Positions 11,091 through 23,877 of a stretch of DNA of 64,000 nt are shown here, in pieces (positions within the stretch are counted from its first letter, which is position 1; every line of letters begins with the position of its first letter). The notes under the pieces are model-generated. The model was given only the letters and a program-made list of their open reading frames with translations, made no database searches and was not told where the DNA came from. The DNA is taken from positions 55,033,271 to 55,097,270 of the forward strand of contig NC_134705.1 in assembly GCF_043290135.1 (NCBI RefSeq), read 5' to 3'. The position numbers and the translations under genes were made by a program. The stretch comes from Rhipicephalus microplus. Its lineage: Eukaryota > Arthropoda > Arachnida > Ixodida > Ixodidae.

Positions 11091-11505
11091 CTAGGCTTCC
11101 AGGGACACATCGTTCGAGGAACATCGTTTGAGGTCCTCGGCGACGGCCCTGGCCCGCTGGACGGCCCACACCTGGTATTCGAGGGCCTTGCTTAGAAGGG
11201 CGGCTTGCCATCGCTCAGGAAGGCACCCCATTTTAGTGGGTCCCTCAAGTGACGTCATGCTTTCTCGTTGCCCATCTTCATCTCTTTCACGTTGCCAAAG
11301 TATATATATGTGCCATATCAACCCGTCCGTGCACGCACCATGGGCACCCAGGCGACGGGGGTAGCGTGGGCCATAGGCGGTGCAGATGGTAGGGGTTGAT
11401 GAACGTGCCCGTCTTCAGCCTTCTAAGGTCCACTGCGTGCGACCTGTTCAGGCGCACGTGGGGTTGCGGAAACTTCTTCCGGTCTTTCCTATAGTGCCCA
11501 AGCAC
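11091..11505 (-). pseudogene. LINE-A ORF2 C-terminal domain
   Basis: Two overlapping frames. The first (11505-11287) carries the block after RNase H (RRLKTGTFINPYHL, then a degraded C-x-W-C region). The second (11321-11091) carries the final PERWQAALLS / WAVQRARAVAEDL block. Such blocks end the ORF2 of many tick-type LINEs. A frameshift near 11300 separates them. Confidence 0.6.
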
Positions 11506-11942
11506 GCCGTGGTACGTGGCAGGAAATTCTTCTCCATAGCAGTCGGCACACCTCTGTTGCCTTGCCTGTTTTGCACCAACTTCAGTTGCCGCAGCAGTGG
11601 ATGTGGCGGGGGGGTGGTAATTGCGGCATTACCGGTGCCTGTGGCCACCACCGTGCCTCGGCCGGTGCTCCTGTCAACCACGGCGGCGGCTGCTCCCTGC
11701 TTGGCTGCGTCGCGGCAGGTAAGTTGCCTCGTGACGAGGTAGGCGCGCTCGTTATGGTTGGGCGGGATGCCCTTTAGTCTTTGGCTGTTGGCGTTGTTGC
11801 TGCTAGTTTTACGGGTGTTGTTGTTGATCGTTGCAATGTCCCCTATGTGAGCGGGAAATCACTTGAGGGCCTTGTCAGTAATCTTGCCTTACGCGAAGTT
11901 CCTAGCCCTGGCGTTAAGCATGCGTACCACCTCCTCAGGCAC

Positions 11943-13348
11943 CTAGCCCTTAATATAGCTCCGAATCGCTGATTTAGAATTGCTAATAACCAGGGTGTCA
12001 TCCGCACCGCTGTGGAGTACCGATAAAGCTATGGCCATCTCCTCTGCAGCTTCGGATGATGGCAGCCGTGCTGATGCCGTGACCCGAACCTTTCCTGCTG
12101 TATCCAGGACCGCCATAGAGAAAGCAGGTCCCGCCGCCGCTGACCGTACTTGCTGTTGATGTTGCCGCTGTCGCTGCAGTCGTTGTGGTCGTAGCAGTAG
12201 CAGTGGTGGTAGTGTTAGCGCCTCGACTTCGCCTCGCTCGCTCACGGGTAGCGGTGGGGGTTCCGAGAGTCCCCCATCACCGCCGCCGGCTGAAGATGGA
12301 TACCTGGCCACATCGACAAAGAGGACACCCTTTTGGCTTCCATGCGCCTTTAGGAATGCTGCAGCTCTGCATTTGCATCGTTGCAAGTCTTGAACGGGAT
12401 GTATGTTCCTGGGGATGTTTTCTGTCAATATGGCGTTCCTGGCTTCCGGTAGCAATGCTTCTTTCAGTTCACGTGCCTCATGATACTGAATCCCGAGCAG
12501 GTCGAGAATGCGTCTTCCCGTTCTTGAGCCAGACAACCTCTCGAGCTGTGTGATGCACTGTGCTTCTGCTATCTTATCGAGGGGGTTGAGCACACCCAGC
12601 TCCAGAAGGCTATGGGTTTCCGTGCACCGGAGTACACCCAGGGCTACCTTGAACGCTCGACGAATCACCGCGTTCATCTTCTCGCTTTCGCTTCTGTTCC
12701 AGTCGGCATACGCGGCGACATGCACTACGTGGCTCAGCGCGTACGCATGTGTTAACTTCGTCACGTTGTGTTCCTTTAGACCTTATCTTTTTTTTCGCTA
12801 CTCGACGCGCAAGGTGCGTTGCGGCGGCCACTCTTGCAGTTGCGCTACAAGCTCGTGGTTCGCACCATTCTCTTTCAGCCACAGGCCGAGCACTCGTATT
12901 TTGGACACCGTTGGTATTTGGGTCCCCTCCTTCGTCATGACGTGATGCCCAAGCGACGGGCGTCCAGTTCAGCGTGCGGGTGAGGTCCTTTGTTGCGTTG
13001 TCTATGCGTAAGGATTTCCACTTTATCGGGAGAGCAGACGAGTCCCGTGCCTTCGAGGTGCCGCTCCACCGCCCGGACGGCCTGTTGCATTATCTCTTGC
13101 ATTTTACCAACGCTCATATTCGCTGTGGTCCACACGGTCACGTCGTCTGAGTGAGGTGCGTCTGGATTATCTCCTCCACGTAAGCCTGTGGGTCGTCTTT
13201 GTACTAGTGTCGCAGCTTGGCCAACTGGACACGAGTCGCCGTTTTTGTGCTGATTGGAACCAACAGGTTTCTGAGAATTTTCGACGTGAGCCCTGCACTC
13301 ATGTTTCCGTCCATCGTATCGCACAGCTTTTACCACTCCTGTTCGCAC
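11943..13348 (-). pseudogene. LINE-A ORF2: RT palm/thumb and RNase H
   Basis: From 13348 a frame carries a damaged RT catalytic block (HSDDVTVWTT, where YADD is expected) followed by the GLVCSPDKVE region. From 12764 a second frame carries the RT thumb and then RNase H signals: FVDVARYP, the SSEAAEEMAIAL region with the catalytic Glu, and ISNSKSAIRSY, where the usual Asp of the S/TDS box is Asn. The frame stops at 11943 before the last RNase H motif. A low-complexity Arg/Gln/Leu stretch (12140-12260) lies inside the RNase H and may be an expansion. Non-functional. Confidence 0.72.
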
Positions 13349-13617
13349 AGTCGAACGTAGTAGGCCTCAATCTCTAGGCTGATCTCAGCAATCTTCTTGC
13401 GTTTCTTCCTGTCAAGTTTCTGCTGACTCGCTCTTCGCTGCATAGATTTCTTGGCCTATACAAGATGCGCAAGCTGGCTGTCTGCCCTGCACGGCTCGGG
13501 AACGCTGTCATTGACGCTTCCGAAGAGCCTGTCGCCATCTTTAGGTTCTTTTCGCCTATCTGGTCATTCTATTTCTTTTGTAGCTTTTTATACGTTCACG
13601 AGTAGTTCCCTGCACCA

Positions 13618-14264
13618 TTATCTGATATCCTTGATTGGCCCTTCCTGCTTCTCTCGTTCTCTGTGCTCGCGAAACTTGTCCCAATCCACGACTCTAACTT
13701 TTTGGCAGCCGATCATCTTGCCTTTATTCTCTCGCATAGTCACGCACAGGACTCTGTGATCGCTCCCCAGATCATCAAAGGGTTCGACCAGGAGATCGCA
13801 CCCGCGTCTCATCAAATGGAGACATCAGTGGACGTGTCGTGGCACGCGCCCTGTCCGATCAAGGTGTGCGATGCCGGTTGATTGAGTAGAACCAAGCCAA
13901 GCTCGTCCATCCGTTTGGATAGCCTCTTCTTTTTGGGCGAGCAGCTCCATATCTCCATTGCGTGTGCGGTTCATTGAGGTCTCGCAGATTAGGAGGGGAC
14001 TGGAGGCGGCCTTGGCAATCGCTTCACGAAAAAGGACGCCAAAGTTGTGCCTGAGGCCCCTTTTTGAAGGAGGCTGTACCCGTTAAGCACGAATAAGCCG
14101 GTCTTCCTGTTTTCAATGCAGGGAACGGCCTCAATCAGGTTGTGAGCTATGTCCGACTCTTCGCTGACATGAAATGAATAGTCGATAAAGGTCGTCCCTC
14201 TTCTAACCAGGGTACACACCTTTATGTCCTTCCTCGCGCGTTTGCACGGAGAGCCACACGCCAC
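13618..14264 (-). pseudogene. LINE-A ORF2 endonuclease remnant
   Basis: The frame 14264-13989 shows an APE-type endonuclease segment (VCTLVRRGTTFID, then FVLNGYS). The frame 13815-13618 shows the terminal block (LGSDHRVL, with the catalytic Asp-His). The middle (about 13815-13990), which should hold the GDFN-like block, is degraded. The LINE uses this domain to nick its target. Confidence 0.6.
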
Positions 14265-14489
14265 TTAGCCCGTAGCAGAGCCCGGTCGAAAGGTTCTTAC
14301 AAAGCAATCACGTCGAAAAGTTTGCTTTTCGAGAGAGTTTTCATATATTGCACCATTGTAGTTTTTTGTTTTTGAAGTCCCTACAGTCCCGTTGCCAGAT
14401 GGTGCGTCTGCCGACAAACTTGTGGTACGCAGCCATGGTTGCTATCAAAGGCGTTGAAGAAACGCGACTGTCCGTGCGTCCCTCCTTTT

Positions 14490-16323
14490 TCAGCCCAATG
14501 AGGAGTGTCTCAAACAGCGCTCAGCCTTGTTGGTTAGCTTGTATACCATTTCTTCGATTGCGTCTATCTTTCGGCCTGCCGGTCTTGCCCGCTTCGGTTC
14601 TTGGGTGTGACTTTCAGTGCCTTCAAAATGTTGAGAATCGCTTGGGCTTTTACGCTTAAAGCCCACCGCCACCGACGCTTCATATTCACCTCCACAGCAC
14701 ATGTCCTTGTCCCCGTCTCGTGCTGCGGAAGTTGTGTCACGTTCATCGGCAGCTCCATGGGACGAGGAGGCGCCAGAGGATGGGGTCTCTGCGGGGTGTC
14801 CTCCCATTCGCTTAAGGGTTTCGTTCTGTGTCTGCTGTAGCTCCTCAATTTTCCACGTTAATTTTTTATTCTGCTTTCGGGCCTTGGTCAACTCTTTTCT
14901 AAGCTCCCTACTCTTTGTCTCCATGTTCTCCATCCTCGCCACCAGACCGGGGTCGGCGGCTGCCCACGGCTGGCTGGAGAGATGGTGCCCCTACGCAGAG
15001 TCTGCCTTTGTTCCCGTGACTATGTCGCGCCAGGTGATTTTGCGTGGCCCTTTCTGTTTCCCGCCAGATGTGGCCTCTCCTATGTCTTGTTGGGGGTGGT
15101 GTTGGTTCTGGCTGCGGCTTCTGCTCCGACTCTGACTTCTGCTCGTACTGTGACTTTTGCTCCGTCTTTTCACCGGTGAGGGGGATCCGGATCCGGTTGA
15201 ACGACCCATGACCTGTTGGGAGTGGGTTCTGGATCTCGAGCAACTAAGGCGGCCTTCTTCCACCGCACCAGCCTTGCTATCTGATGGTGACGGGGTTCGC
15301 TCTTAAATGTCCCTGAACCTGGCCTTCCATCTTCTCTGCTTCACTATGTGCGGCACCTTGTATTTGGCCTTGCACATCCGGCCAGCCGTAGAATGCGCCT
15401 CACCACATATTCAGCACTGGGGCGTACACTCGTTTCCATTGATGGGGTTTTTTATTCCACAAGTTGGGCACAGTTTCATATCTGGTCTTGGGCACACGTC
15501 AGGTTTGTGGCCGAGCCTGCCACATTCCCTGCAGAAGTTCATCTGTTTCCGGTACAGAGGTACTCCTATCGTAACGCTGTTGAAGTAAACCCATGCAAGA
15601 ACTGGGTTTCTTTCGTTGAGTAGTATCATGTTCGTCGTACTACCGAGCCTGTTCGCATACGTTAGGAAGGGGTTTCTTTTGTTCACCAGTGCGTCCACGA
15701 GCTGATCTTGAATATATTTAGGTGGTACATTACGTATAATTCCTTTTGTCATATTCTCAGGTGCCGAAACATATGCGTTCGTTTTGTACCTCTTTCCGTT
15801 GATAGTGAAAACCTTCATCTTGGCGGCTTTCGTCGCTGTGCTTTCCTTCGGTATGCTTATCACCAAAGCGTTTTGCGTGGGGTTTGAGGAGATCGTGATC
15901 ATCTCATCGTCGCCCACTCCTGCTCCGTTGCGTATCGCCTCATCAAGACTCACAACGCACGTGCTCCGTATATTCAGCCCGCCCCTTGGTCCTACAATTA
16001 CCTTTATATCGTCCCTGGGCAACCTGGGCATCTTGCTTGCTCGTAGAACCTTGCTGACGATGCTTCGACGATCTTGGCGCATCGGGCTTGGTGAATGGGC
16101 GTCTTCTTGTCTCACCACCTTGTTTTGGCTCGCGCATCGTCTTTTTTTGTGTAACTTCATCCCACCCATCTGCAACGCTGTCAGCGTCTTTGTCTTCACT
16201 CGTGGAAACGCTTCTTGTTTGTTCAGTTCTGAGGTTCGTGGTTTCCCCTGTCCCTGCCTCGTCTGCGTCCATCTCGGCTGTTGTTACAGTCTTCGAGTTC
16301 GACGCGCTATGCGCCAGGCCCAA
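14490..16323 (-). pseudogene. LINE-A ORF1, gag-like RNA-binding protein
   Basis: Read on the minus strand in at least three frames. An acidic N-terminus starts with Met at 16323. A globular, RRM-like region follows (KMPRLPRDDIKVIV... to about 15560). A CCHC knuckle CRECGRLGHKPDVC and a second Cys pair CPTC lie at about 15410-15535. Then come an RS-rich stretch, the ITWRD block (15000-15150), and a charged coiled coil (14800-14942). ORF1 proteins of this kind bind element RNA. Frameshifts near 16070 and 15400-15260 break it. Confidence 0.7.
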
Positions 16324-16564
16324 CCACCGTTAGGCCTAGATGCTCCCTCGTATAGTTCTTGCAGTTTACGAGCCTTAAAGCTGGCAAATCTCACGCTCAC
16401 CCAAAAAGCTGGTATCCGTGGGTTAGCGATGACTTGATCTGTCCGATAATGTGCCCCTTTTCAGGGTAAAGTTCCAAAAGCCTGCGTACACATTCACAAA
16501 TCGACAGAGCTGATGTGGCATGCGTTTGCTCCCACTGTCGACCATAGTGCCTCCCTCTGTTAAG

Positions 16565-16834
16565 ATGACTCTGGATATGCCTTAGAGCTATGGCTGCTCA
16601 CCCCTGTAAGGACTCTGGTTGGTCCTGCCGAGGAGCAGTATAACTCGGCCCACACTCGGAGGAGGCAAGTCATTGAAAGGACGTTTGTGGTTCTCAAAGG
16701 ACGCTTCAGGTGCCAGCAGCAGTCCAGGGTTGCTCTACAGTACAGTCCACTGATGGGCACCAAAATAGTAGTGGCATGCACCATGCTGCACAACATGTGT
16801 GTCCGGCATGGCATTGACTTCAACTCTACTGATG
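16565..16834 (+). CDS. PIF/Harbinger transposase (HARBI1-like), internal exon
   Basis: A 270-bp open segment encodes the C-terminal half of a Harbinger DDE transposase. DSGYALELWLLTP holds the second catalytic Asp, and RRRQVIERTFVVLKGRFR the catalytic Glu. LQYSPLMGTKIVVACTMLHN then leads to the usual VRHGI end. It is preceded by a pyrimidine-rich CCTCCCTCTGTTAAG acceptor and followed by a GTAAGT donor at 16835, so it looks spliced. No other exon was found; the flank to 22917 has no matching reading frame. It could be an element exon or part of a domesticated HARBI1-like gene. There are no stops inside. Confidence 0.72.
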
Positions 16835-19800
16835 GTAAGTGTTTGCTGTGACTGTAGTTGCTTTATTAACATGTTTTGCAGAACAACTGCTTGATTAGAA
16901 GAAATATTGAGACAACAGCTGTCCTAGCAATTGCCAAGTGCCGTACTGTTCAAGAAAGTGGTCTTGCTCAAGCTTGAAAAATGTGCAGAAGTAGACATTT
17001 CATTCCTCATAATGAAAAATTCACTTTTAGCGGGATCAGCTCCTACTTCACGACTTGGTTCTTTCAGAAAACATCGAGCTTGCTCAAACCACTGAACATG
17101 GTTTGCCACTTCTATTGTGTAAATGTTCAGAAGTTTCTACATACCTGTACTCAAAAAAACATATGCTGCGAGTAATAGTACCATAACATATCAGTGAGGG
17201 TTTGGAGAAGCATGGTTGTGCTGCACCTGCATAGAAAATTCAAATGAGAGTGTGGTTGCTAAAACGCATAGCACAGGAACAGGGGTTCCATGTATCATTG
17301 CTTTTTTATACAAGTTTCTTCATCCTTGTCAGTACGTCACTGTTGTTCCAAGGGAAAATGAATTTAAAACATTTTCCCTGTCGTGGTAGTCACACTGCAT
17401 TGACAGCCACATAGTAGAGGCCCGTGTACAGTGTGATGTTGATGCATTCTAAATGAATGCTGGGTGGTCGATTTATCCTGAGCGATGCACTACGGTGTAT
17501 CGCATGTTGCTATATCTGTTTTGAGGTCTAAATACCTAAATATTATTATATTTAAATTAACAATATTTTATACCAGACTTATAAAAGGACAAAACAACCA
17601 GATGTTACAGTTCCATATTTTCACGGAAACATGTTCCTATGAGCAGATTATTTTTATATACTGTTTCCTGTTTAAAGCATTGTGATTTTTCGCCGAACTC
17701 AGGCACTCCACTGTGAGCTCCACAATTTCTTAGCTTTGCTAAAATTTTGCAGCTTGAGAACTTTTGTAGTAGGGAAATCTTTGCATTGTTTATTAGGCTA
17801 AGCAAATCGGTGTCAGTGTGCTTATTTCGTGCTTACAATTCTGCCATAACGTAGTCTGTGAAGGCTGCCTTAGTAAATGCATCATTAAAGCATGCGCAGA
17901 AAACATGCTCGTTTTTCTTGGCACGAATCTTCTGGAGCACATTAAAGCACGATAGTTACACTAGTTAGAAGACGATGTGCAAGGTTTTGCTTCACGAGAA
18001 ACATGTGTTGCAGTTATGTAAAAAAATCTGTTAAAAGGAGTTGTGTCAAGCCGAACAACAAACTTGTCTTCCTTGAAGTTCTGTTCTATCCTTGAGGAAG
18101 AGAAGTGAACTTGTGAAAACGTAGGTTTGGCGTAAACCTCATTTACAGATTTTTTTTATTGAAAGCTTCTGTCGTCCCCTTCCTGCCATTTTTTAGATGT
18201 TCCGGTAATGAAACACACGCTTGAGAGTCTTCAGCCATCGATACCTGTACACATTTTGTAGCTAGCAGTCTTTTGCAAACAGTTGTATGGTCTTTCGCAA
18301 AACACTTCTTGTACCCATGTGCTCTGTGAAGCAATACGCAAGTAAAGATTTGTACACAAACTATAAGGTTCGTATGAGTGCACTAGTGTGGGTAACAAGA
18401 GAAAAACTTTCGTGAGGCTGTGTGCATTTTACTCAACGGTCAAGTCTGAAACACTGGTTGGCTGGAAGCTGAACATTCATGCACCATTCTCGTTTAGCAA
18501 ATGTCATTTTATGTATCATTAATTGCGATTATAATGCTTAAAGATCTCCGCTGCCTTGCTTTGTAAAGGATCAAAAACAATCCATGCTGTGGTGTCTAAA
18601 ATTATTTCCGTCTTTAAATATGGGGGGAGCAAGACAATGAACATTTATTTTCTGCACTGCTATCATTTTTCGAAACAGTCATACTTGAAGCAGTAAATTG
18701 TCACTAGAAATTCAGGTGTAAGTGTGGACACCGTAATAGTATAAGTTGTATGCGTAAAGGTGTGTCTACGATAGAGCAACTCGAGACTTATTTTGGTCGG
18801 CTGATTGTTTTCGGGCTTTTTTTTGTCTAGTCGTCGTCCGATGTACACTGCAAAGTCACAAACAGTCTGCCTAAGGTCTCAGGGAGGCTACGTTTGCGCC
18901 TTGTCATGCCCACAGCCTTTAGTTGGCCAATTCTCGAGTCACACTGGTGTGCCCACACAGTGACACCTACTATATTTGCAGAAAAAATTTGCTCCTGCTT
19001 CTCATTTTCAGCCATTCTCTGGGCGTTGTCAGTGTCCTTTTTGGGGTGAGGAGCCAGGGGGTCAAGACAGACGAAGACAAAGCGAAGAAATGACTTTTGT
19101 GTAGTGCACAGGATGACCATTAAAGGAGCCCTCCAACACTTTTCAACCACTTATGTTTTATTCGTGTGTTGTGTACACTGAAGTACGCACCAATGCAGCA
19201 AATTTTTTGACTTGGAAAATTCAAACTACAAAAACCAGAGTGTGAACCCTCAACTCGATTTTCTCAGGGTCTCGTGACCGCATTTCACTTCCCCGTGTCT
19301 TCGGAGGGCTCCCCCAACTAAATATGCTGGAAGCGCCTACTCAGGGGAACCTCGCACCCCACTGCTGCTTGTTTTTTTTTAATGTAATGTTGACCTTGTT
19401 GCTACCATAATAGATGTCGTGCCTGACGCAAACAAAAACCATAGTGTGAACCCTCAACTCGATTTTCACAGGGTCTCTTGACCGCATTTCACTTGCCCGT
19501 GTCTTCGGCAGGCTCCCCCAACTAAATATGCTATAAGCGCCTACTCAGGGGAACCTCGCACCCCACTGTTGCTTGTTTTTTTTTAATGTAATGTTGATCT
19601 TGTTGCTACCATAATAGATGTCTTGCCTGACGCCTGGCTTGCTGGAGCGGGAGTGAGAGCTGCTGTGTCGAAGCGAGGCATTTTTTACAGTTTTTTACAA
19701 CATCACAAGCCCCTTCCTCTTATTCTAAGGAAACCACTTGTTCAACCAGGACAGTGAAGTACTGTAGAGCCTTTACGTGCTGTTAGATGAGCCGCGCAAC

Positions 19801-22800
19801 AAACAATGGTGCACTGCATCCCTTCTACAGTGTATGTGCAGATAAAGACAGCTCGTATACTCCAGAAAGCAAGAAGAGGGAAGAAAGAAAAAGAGGTGTT
19901 TCGTATGGATATCTGACCCACGCAAGCTAAAAATTGAGTGCCGCCAGTATCTCTGTCGTGCTTTGTAGTCACCGTGATCATTCTTATTGTGGTTGTGTCT
20001 GTTCAGGGTTCGATGAAGAAGCATAGAGATGAAAAATGAAACAGATTAGTAACTTCAGTTTTATCCTACCCGCTATTGCTTCTAGTGATACATTTATACA
20101 ATCTAATGGCGGCAACCTTCTGGTGTCATTTCCGCCCGCAAAGGTCAGGCGAGCGCCACTACGTGGTGATACGGTTGGCAGCGATGTGTAGTTCGTTGTG
20201 TGATTAAAATACTAAAACGAGTGATATTGGATCTTTGACCTATGCTAAAATTATTTCCACCTATCGGTCTCTGCAAACCACAAATGAAAAATAGCTTGTT
20301 CACTAATGTTGTAGAACACCTTTAAGTAGTGTGCGAGGCCTTCTACCTCCCCTAATATATCTCTTAGTTCTTAGAATGGACGACAAAGGAAAATTTTTGC
20401 TATACAATTGATCTTTTGACAATCTGCGGGCGACAAGTCTGCTGATACGCTTTGCTGGTGTTTTCGGTCTACCATCATGCTACACGACGACAACGGGCTG
20501 TCTTTCGAAGCGTCGTTGTTTTCGGCTTAGTGTGACCAGACTGTCAGGTGCCATTGTCGGTGGGTGACTCAGCCGATCGTCTGCGTCGGGGTCGTGTCAG
20601 TGTTGGATCGCTCTGGTGCAAACATGCCTTAAGCAGGCCAGCGTGTGCAAGCACATGTGTAAATATAAACATAAATACAGACCACAACGAACAACATGGT
20701 CTGCCTCAGCTTACGCATGGAGATTCCATAGTGTGGGCAGTAGCACTGTAAAATATTTAACATCTCTACCATCTTGTTACATTTCCTTGAATCGATCTCA
20801 CAAGAATTGAGCCAAGCGGTAGTTCGGAAACTTTTTCAGGACATTGGTTTAGGAAGCTTCTTCTCCTACTACACCAAAGTGAGCTTTTACCATAGCACAT
20901 GTATTATTAGGTTGAAGCAAGATATACACTTGCCAATTTAGCTACAAAGTTGCACTTTTTGTTTGCTTAGTGTTGTGCACAAAGGAAATAATTCGAAGCA
21001 TCGCATATCATCGACCCTGTCACACTACTCAGGACAACAATGTAGTTTCACTGTGCAAAAAAGCTGTGGGTATAACGAATGCTCCTTTTCGTGCACTCGT
21101 AATTTCTCCAGCTTTCAGTATCATTGAATTTGCACTCAAATGCCATGGCGTGCTCAAATGTACATGAAAAAGTTTTCTCAGCTACCAGTGGCAGGTAGGT
21201 GATCTAGCATTGAGTAACTTCAGAGCATCCGTGCAGCTGCTCTGAGAAATGAGGCTCTGATGATAGCTGGTGCATAATCACCTATATTTGGCAAACTTTC
21301 CCATTGTTAATGAGTCGGAATTTTATTATTTCGCATGTGTGGTCTATCTACCTTCTCTCACCATATTGCTACCAAAAGCATGCCTCTGAACTAAGGTTTT
21401 AGCTTAGCTGCATCAATGACTAATTGAAAATAAAAAACATTTTTTCTGTGCTTGCAACTTGCTTCTAGCACCGCATTGTTGTACACTCTCAATGAGATTG
21501 CTGTTTATCGCAAGCTACACAATTGGATAATTGTGAGCTAACACAACATCAACACAATCTGCATTTACTGTGCTTGACATTCATCGAGATTAGATACCAA
21601 ATATCCAACACTTCGGGTGACAACTGAAAGGCCAGTGTTCATAAGACAAAGACAAGATGACACAAGCACTCACTAAAAGATGTAGGTGTGCACTTCTGGT
21701 GCTGCATTTGCCTTCTGCCTACTGGTTGTTAGTGCTCTCCTTAAAAATGTGTACCATTGTTTACCCTCCAATCAATTCTTCTAAGATATTTTATTAACTG
21801 CTTGTATCATTTTTTAGTCCTGGGTGTGGACAGCAGCTGTAGGTTCGTAATTACTAAAAAAATTCATTGCGAAAGGGGCCTCAGTTTATGTTTCACTGCA
21901 GTAAATGAAACTTTGAGCACTAATTGTTTAGTCACTTGAAGGAAACTAAGAAAGTCATGCAAGACGAGTGAAGAAAGAGAAATATACAGCGTACAACTAT
22001 ATTTTTGTGCATAACATTATTGCCAACCTCAAGAATTTGGGCTTCAGTCTTGGGAGTGACAATTTCAATTTGGCTATGCAGCACTCAATTACATTTTGGC
22101 GAACGACTGCTGTATTTAGTGATTTGAATGTAAAAAATAGGAGCGGTTTTCACTGTTTAGGTGGCAAGTCTGGGCTAGTTTTACTGCTCTAGTCTGCAGT
22201 AGTGTTTTTTTAAGTTTTTAGTTAGTTTACCTGTTCCACATGGCATGTTTGCTTCTTATGCTACATATCTATAACATAAATTGATTTACACTTAGACAAC
22301 ATTTTGCAAAAATAAAGATTATGATAGGAAATTATTTCTGAAACCTGTTCATGTGGTCATGGAGAACAGTCATAGGTTCAAAAGTACACTGAGGAGACCT
22401 GACAAATTAAGATAGTTTGTTGCTTGTATTACAGTTATGTGAAAAAATTTTATTGCAAAATAAGAATTAGCTTTTTCTGTGTGAACTTAATTTTCAAGAA
22501 TCAAGTTTATGATCTTGGTGAGAAATTGAAGGCAGGTGCTTGCACCTGCTCAGATTATGTCTGTTTACCAACGAGACAGTACTGATGAATGCTTCAGACA
22601 TGTAATCGTTAAATGTGTTCCATAGTGTATAACAGTGCAGAGGTGTAATAAAGAAAAAACACAGGTATGGATGGTACGTCCACATTACAATTTCAGACAA
22701 CAACACAAAATATCTGCTCATGCAGAGCTAGTTTCGGTAATGTTAACTTATTTTTGCTCAGCTAATGAAAGACACAGCCTAAACATTCACTTTGAAATTT

Positions 22801-22917
22801 TGAATTGTTTTCATTAGAATTTAGCACCACTCTGTTTTTTTTTCAAAATGAATTCTGTGCTTCTGCAGTTTAGCCTGCAAAATCCTTTCCAGAGTCCTTG
22901 CAGTGCGCTTTTGAGCT
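16835..22917. other. AT-rich non-coding DNA, no gene seen
   Basis: About 6 kb, visibly AT-rich, with only short, composition-driven open frames. It holds the 204-bp tandem duplication (19231-19638). A segment near 19126 (AAAGGAGCCCTCCAACAC) resembles interspersed repeats I associate with ticks. If the Harbinger exon is part of a gene, this may be intron. Confidence 0.6.
19231..19638. repeat. 204-bp tandem duplication
   Basis: Two head-to-tail copies offset by exactly 204 bp (for example TGTGAACCCTCAACTCGATT at 19241 and 19445), with about ten single-base differences. Each unit ends in a T-run, then AATGTAATGTTGA and GCTACCATAATAGATGTC. Non-coding. Confidence 0.9.
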
Positions 22918-23238
22918 CTCAGAGAGCGAGAGAGAGAGTAAACGTTTATTTTGAAACATTGCTTCGATCAATGCCCGGTGTCATTTTGAGGTGGGAGGGC
23001 TTCTTAGTCCTGGAACCCTCTGGCTTCGACTGCCATCCTGGCCCTCGCGACAAGTTCTTGTTAGTCTTCTAGGTCCTCGAGGGCGAGATTCGCCTCCCAC
23101 GTTTAGGTTAGGTCTTGGTTCGTCCGTCTTGCTTCATTATCAGTCGTGTGTTGTTGCAGATTACGTCTGGCAATACACTGGTATGCAAGAATCAAGTGTG
23201 CAAGGGTGTCCAGTACGTTGCAAAGTGGGCACCTAGAG

Positions 23239-23877
23239 CTATATCTCGTTGGGTATAGACGGTGCATTAGGGCCACAAGTGTGTATGTGCTGCTTTGCAG
23301 GCGTCTCAGTAATAAGCTTTCCTATTTTGTCAAATTTTGGGTGTGGTGGAGGGTATATTCGTCGCTCTAGCCGGTAATGCTGGAGTAACGACGAGTAGGT
23401 GTTTTGAACAACTTCCGTTCCTTCAACGACGGGTCGAATGTCCCGTGGCCAGGGGGCAGAACGGCTGACGTGCTCGCGGGCAGTGGCGTGGGCCGCTTCA
23501 TTTCCCTGCAGACCCTCGTGTCCTGGCACCCATAATATACAAGTGTAAGGGGATGGAGTGCTTCACCGTTTCAAAATACTGATGGCATTGGCTGAGATAC
23601 AGCCCTTAGCAAAATTCCAGCAGGCGGCTTGTGAGTCGGTGAAAATCACCACGGCATCTGTACATGTTGTGGTTGCTAGAGCAATTGCCGATTCTTCCGC
23701 GGCGTCTGAATTGAGTGCGTTGATGGTGGCCGACGCTAATTCTTGGCCTTGAGAATCTATGACGCCGACAGCGTACGTGTTTTTATGCGGATACTTGGCC
23801 GTGTCAGTGTAGCGGGCGTCCGGGTCTTCCTTGAACTTGCGTTCCATAGCCTTAGCTCTAGCCTTGCGTCTACTCAC
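23239..23877 (-). pseudogene. LINE-B RNase H domain and C-terminus
   Basis: The frame 23877-23563 carries the start of RNase H (YTDTAKYPHKN, with the first Asp), the DAAEESAIALAT segment (Glu) and the FTDSQAA box (Asp). After a frameshift near 23540 the frame 23529-23239 gives MPGHEGLQGNEAAH, the final His-containing motif, and a C-terminal tail. All four RNase H blocks are readable, but in two frames. Confidence 0.78.

Larger units (their letters stand above)
11045..16420 (-). mobile_element. LINE-A, I/Jockey-group non-LTR element with RNase H, decayed
   Basis: On the minus strand, coding remnants occur in the canonical order: gag-like ORF1 with CCHC knuckles, a basic RS-rich region, a coiled coil, endonuclease, RT, RNase H and a conserved C-terminus. 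The 3' end carries an AATAAA signal at about 11050-11066. The N-terminal half of the RT is not recognisable, so an internal deletion or heavy decay is likely. Frameshifts separate almost every block. Confidence 0.82.

Noticed and set aside
18827..19150. 107-codon minus frame in the long non-coding stretch
   Set aside because: No recognisable domain, no splice context, and it overlaps an interspersed-repeat-like segment; insufficient to call a gene.
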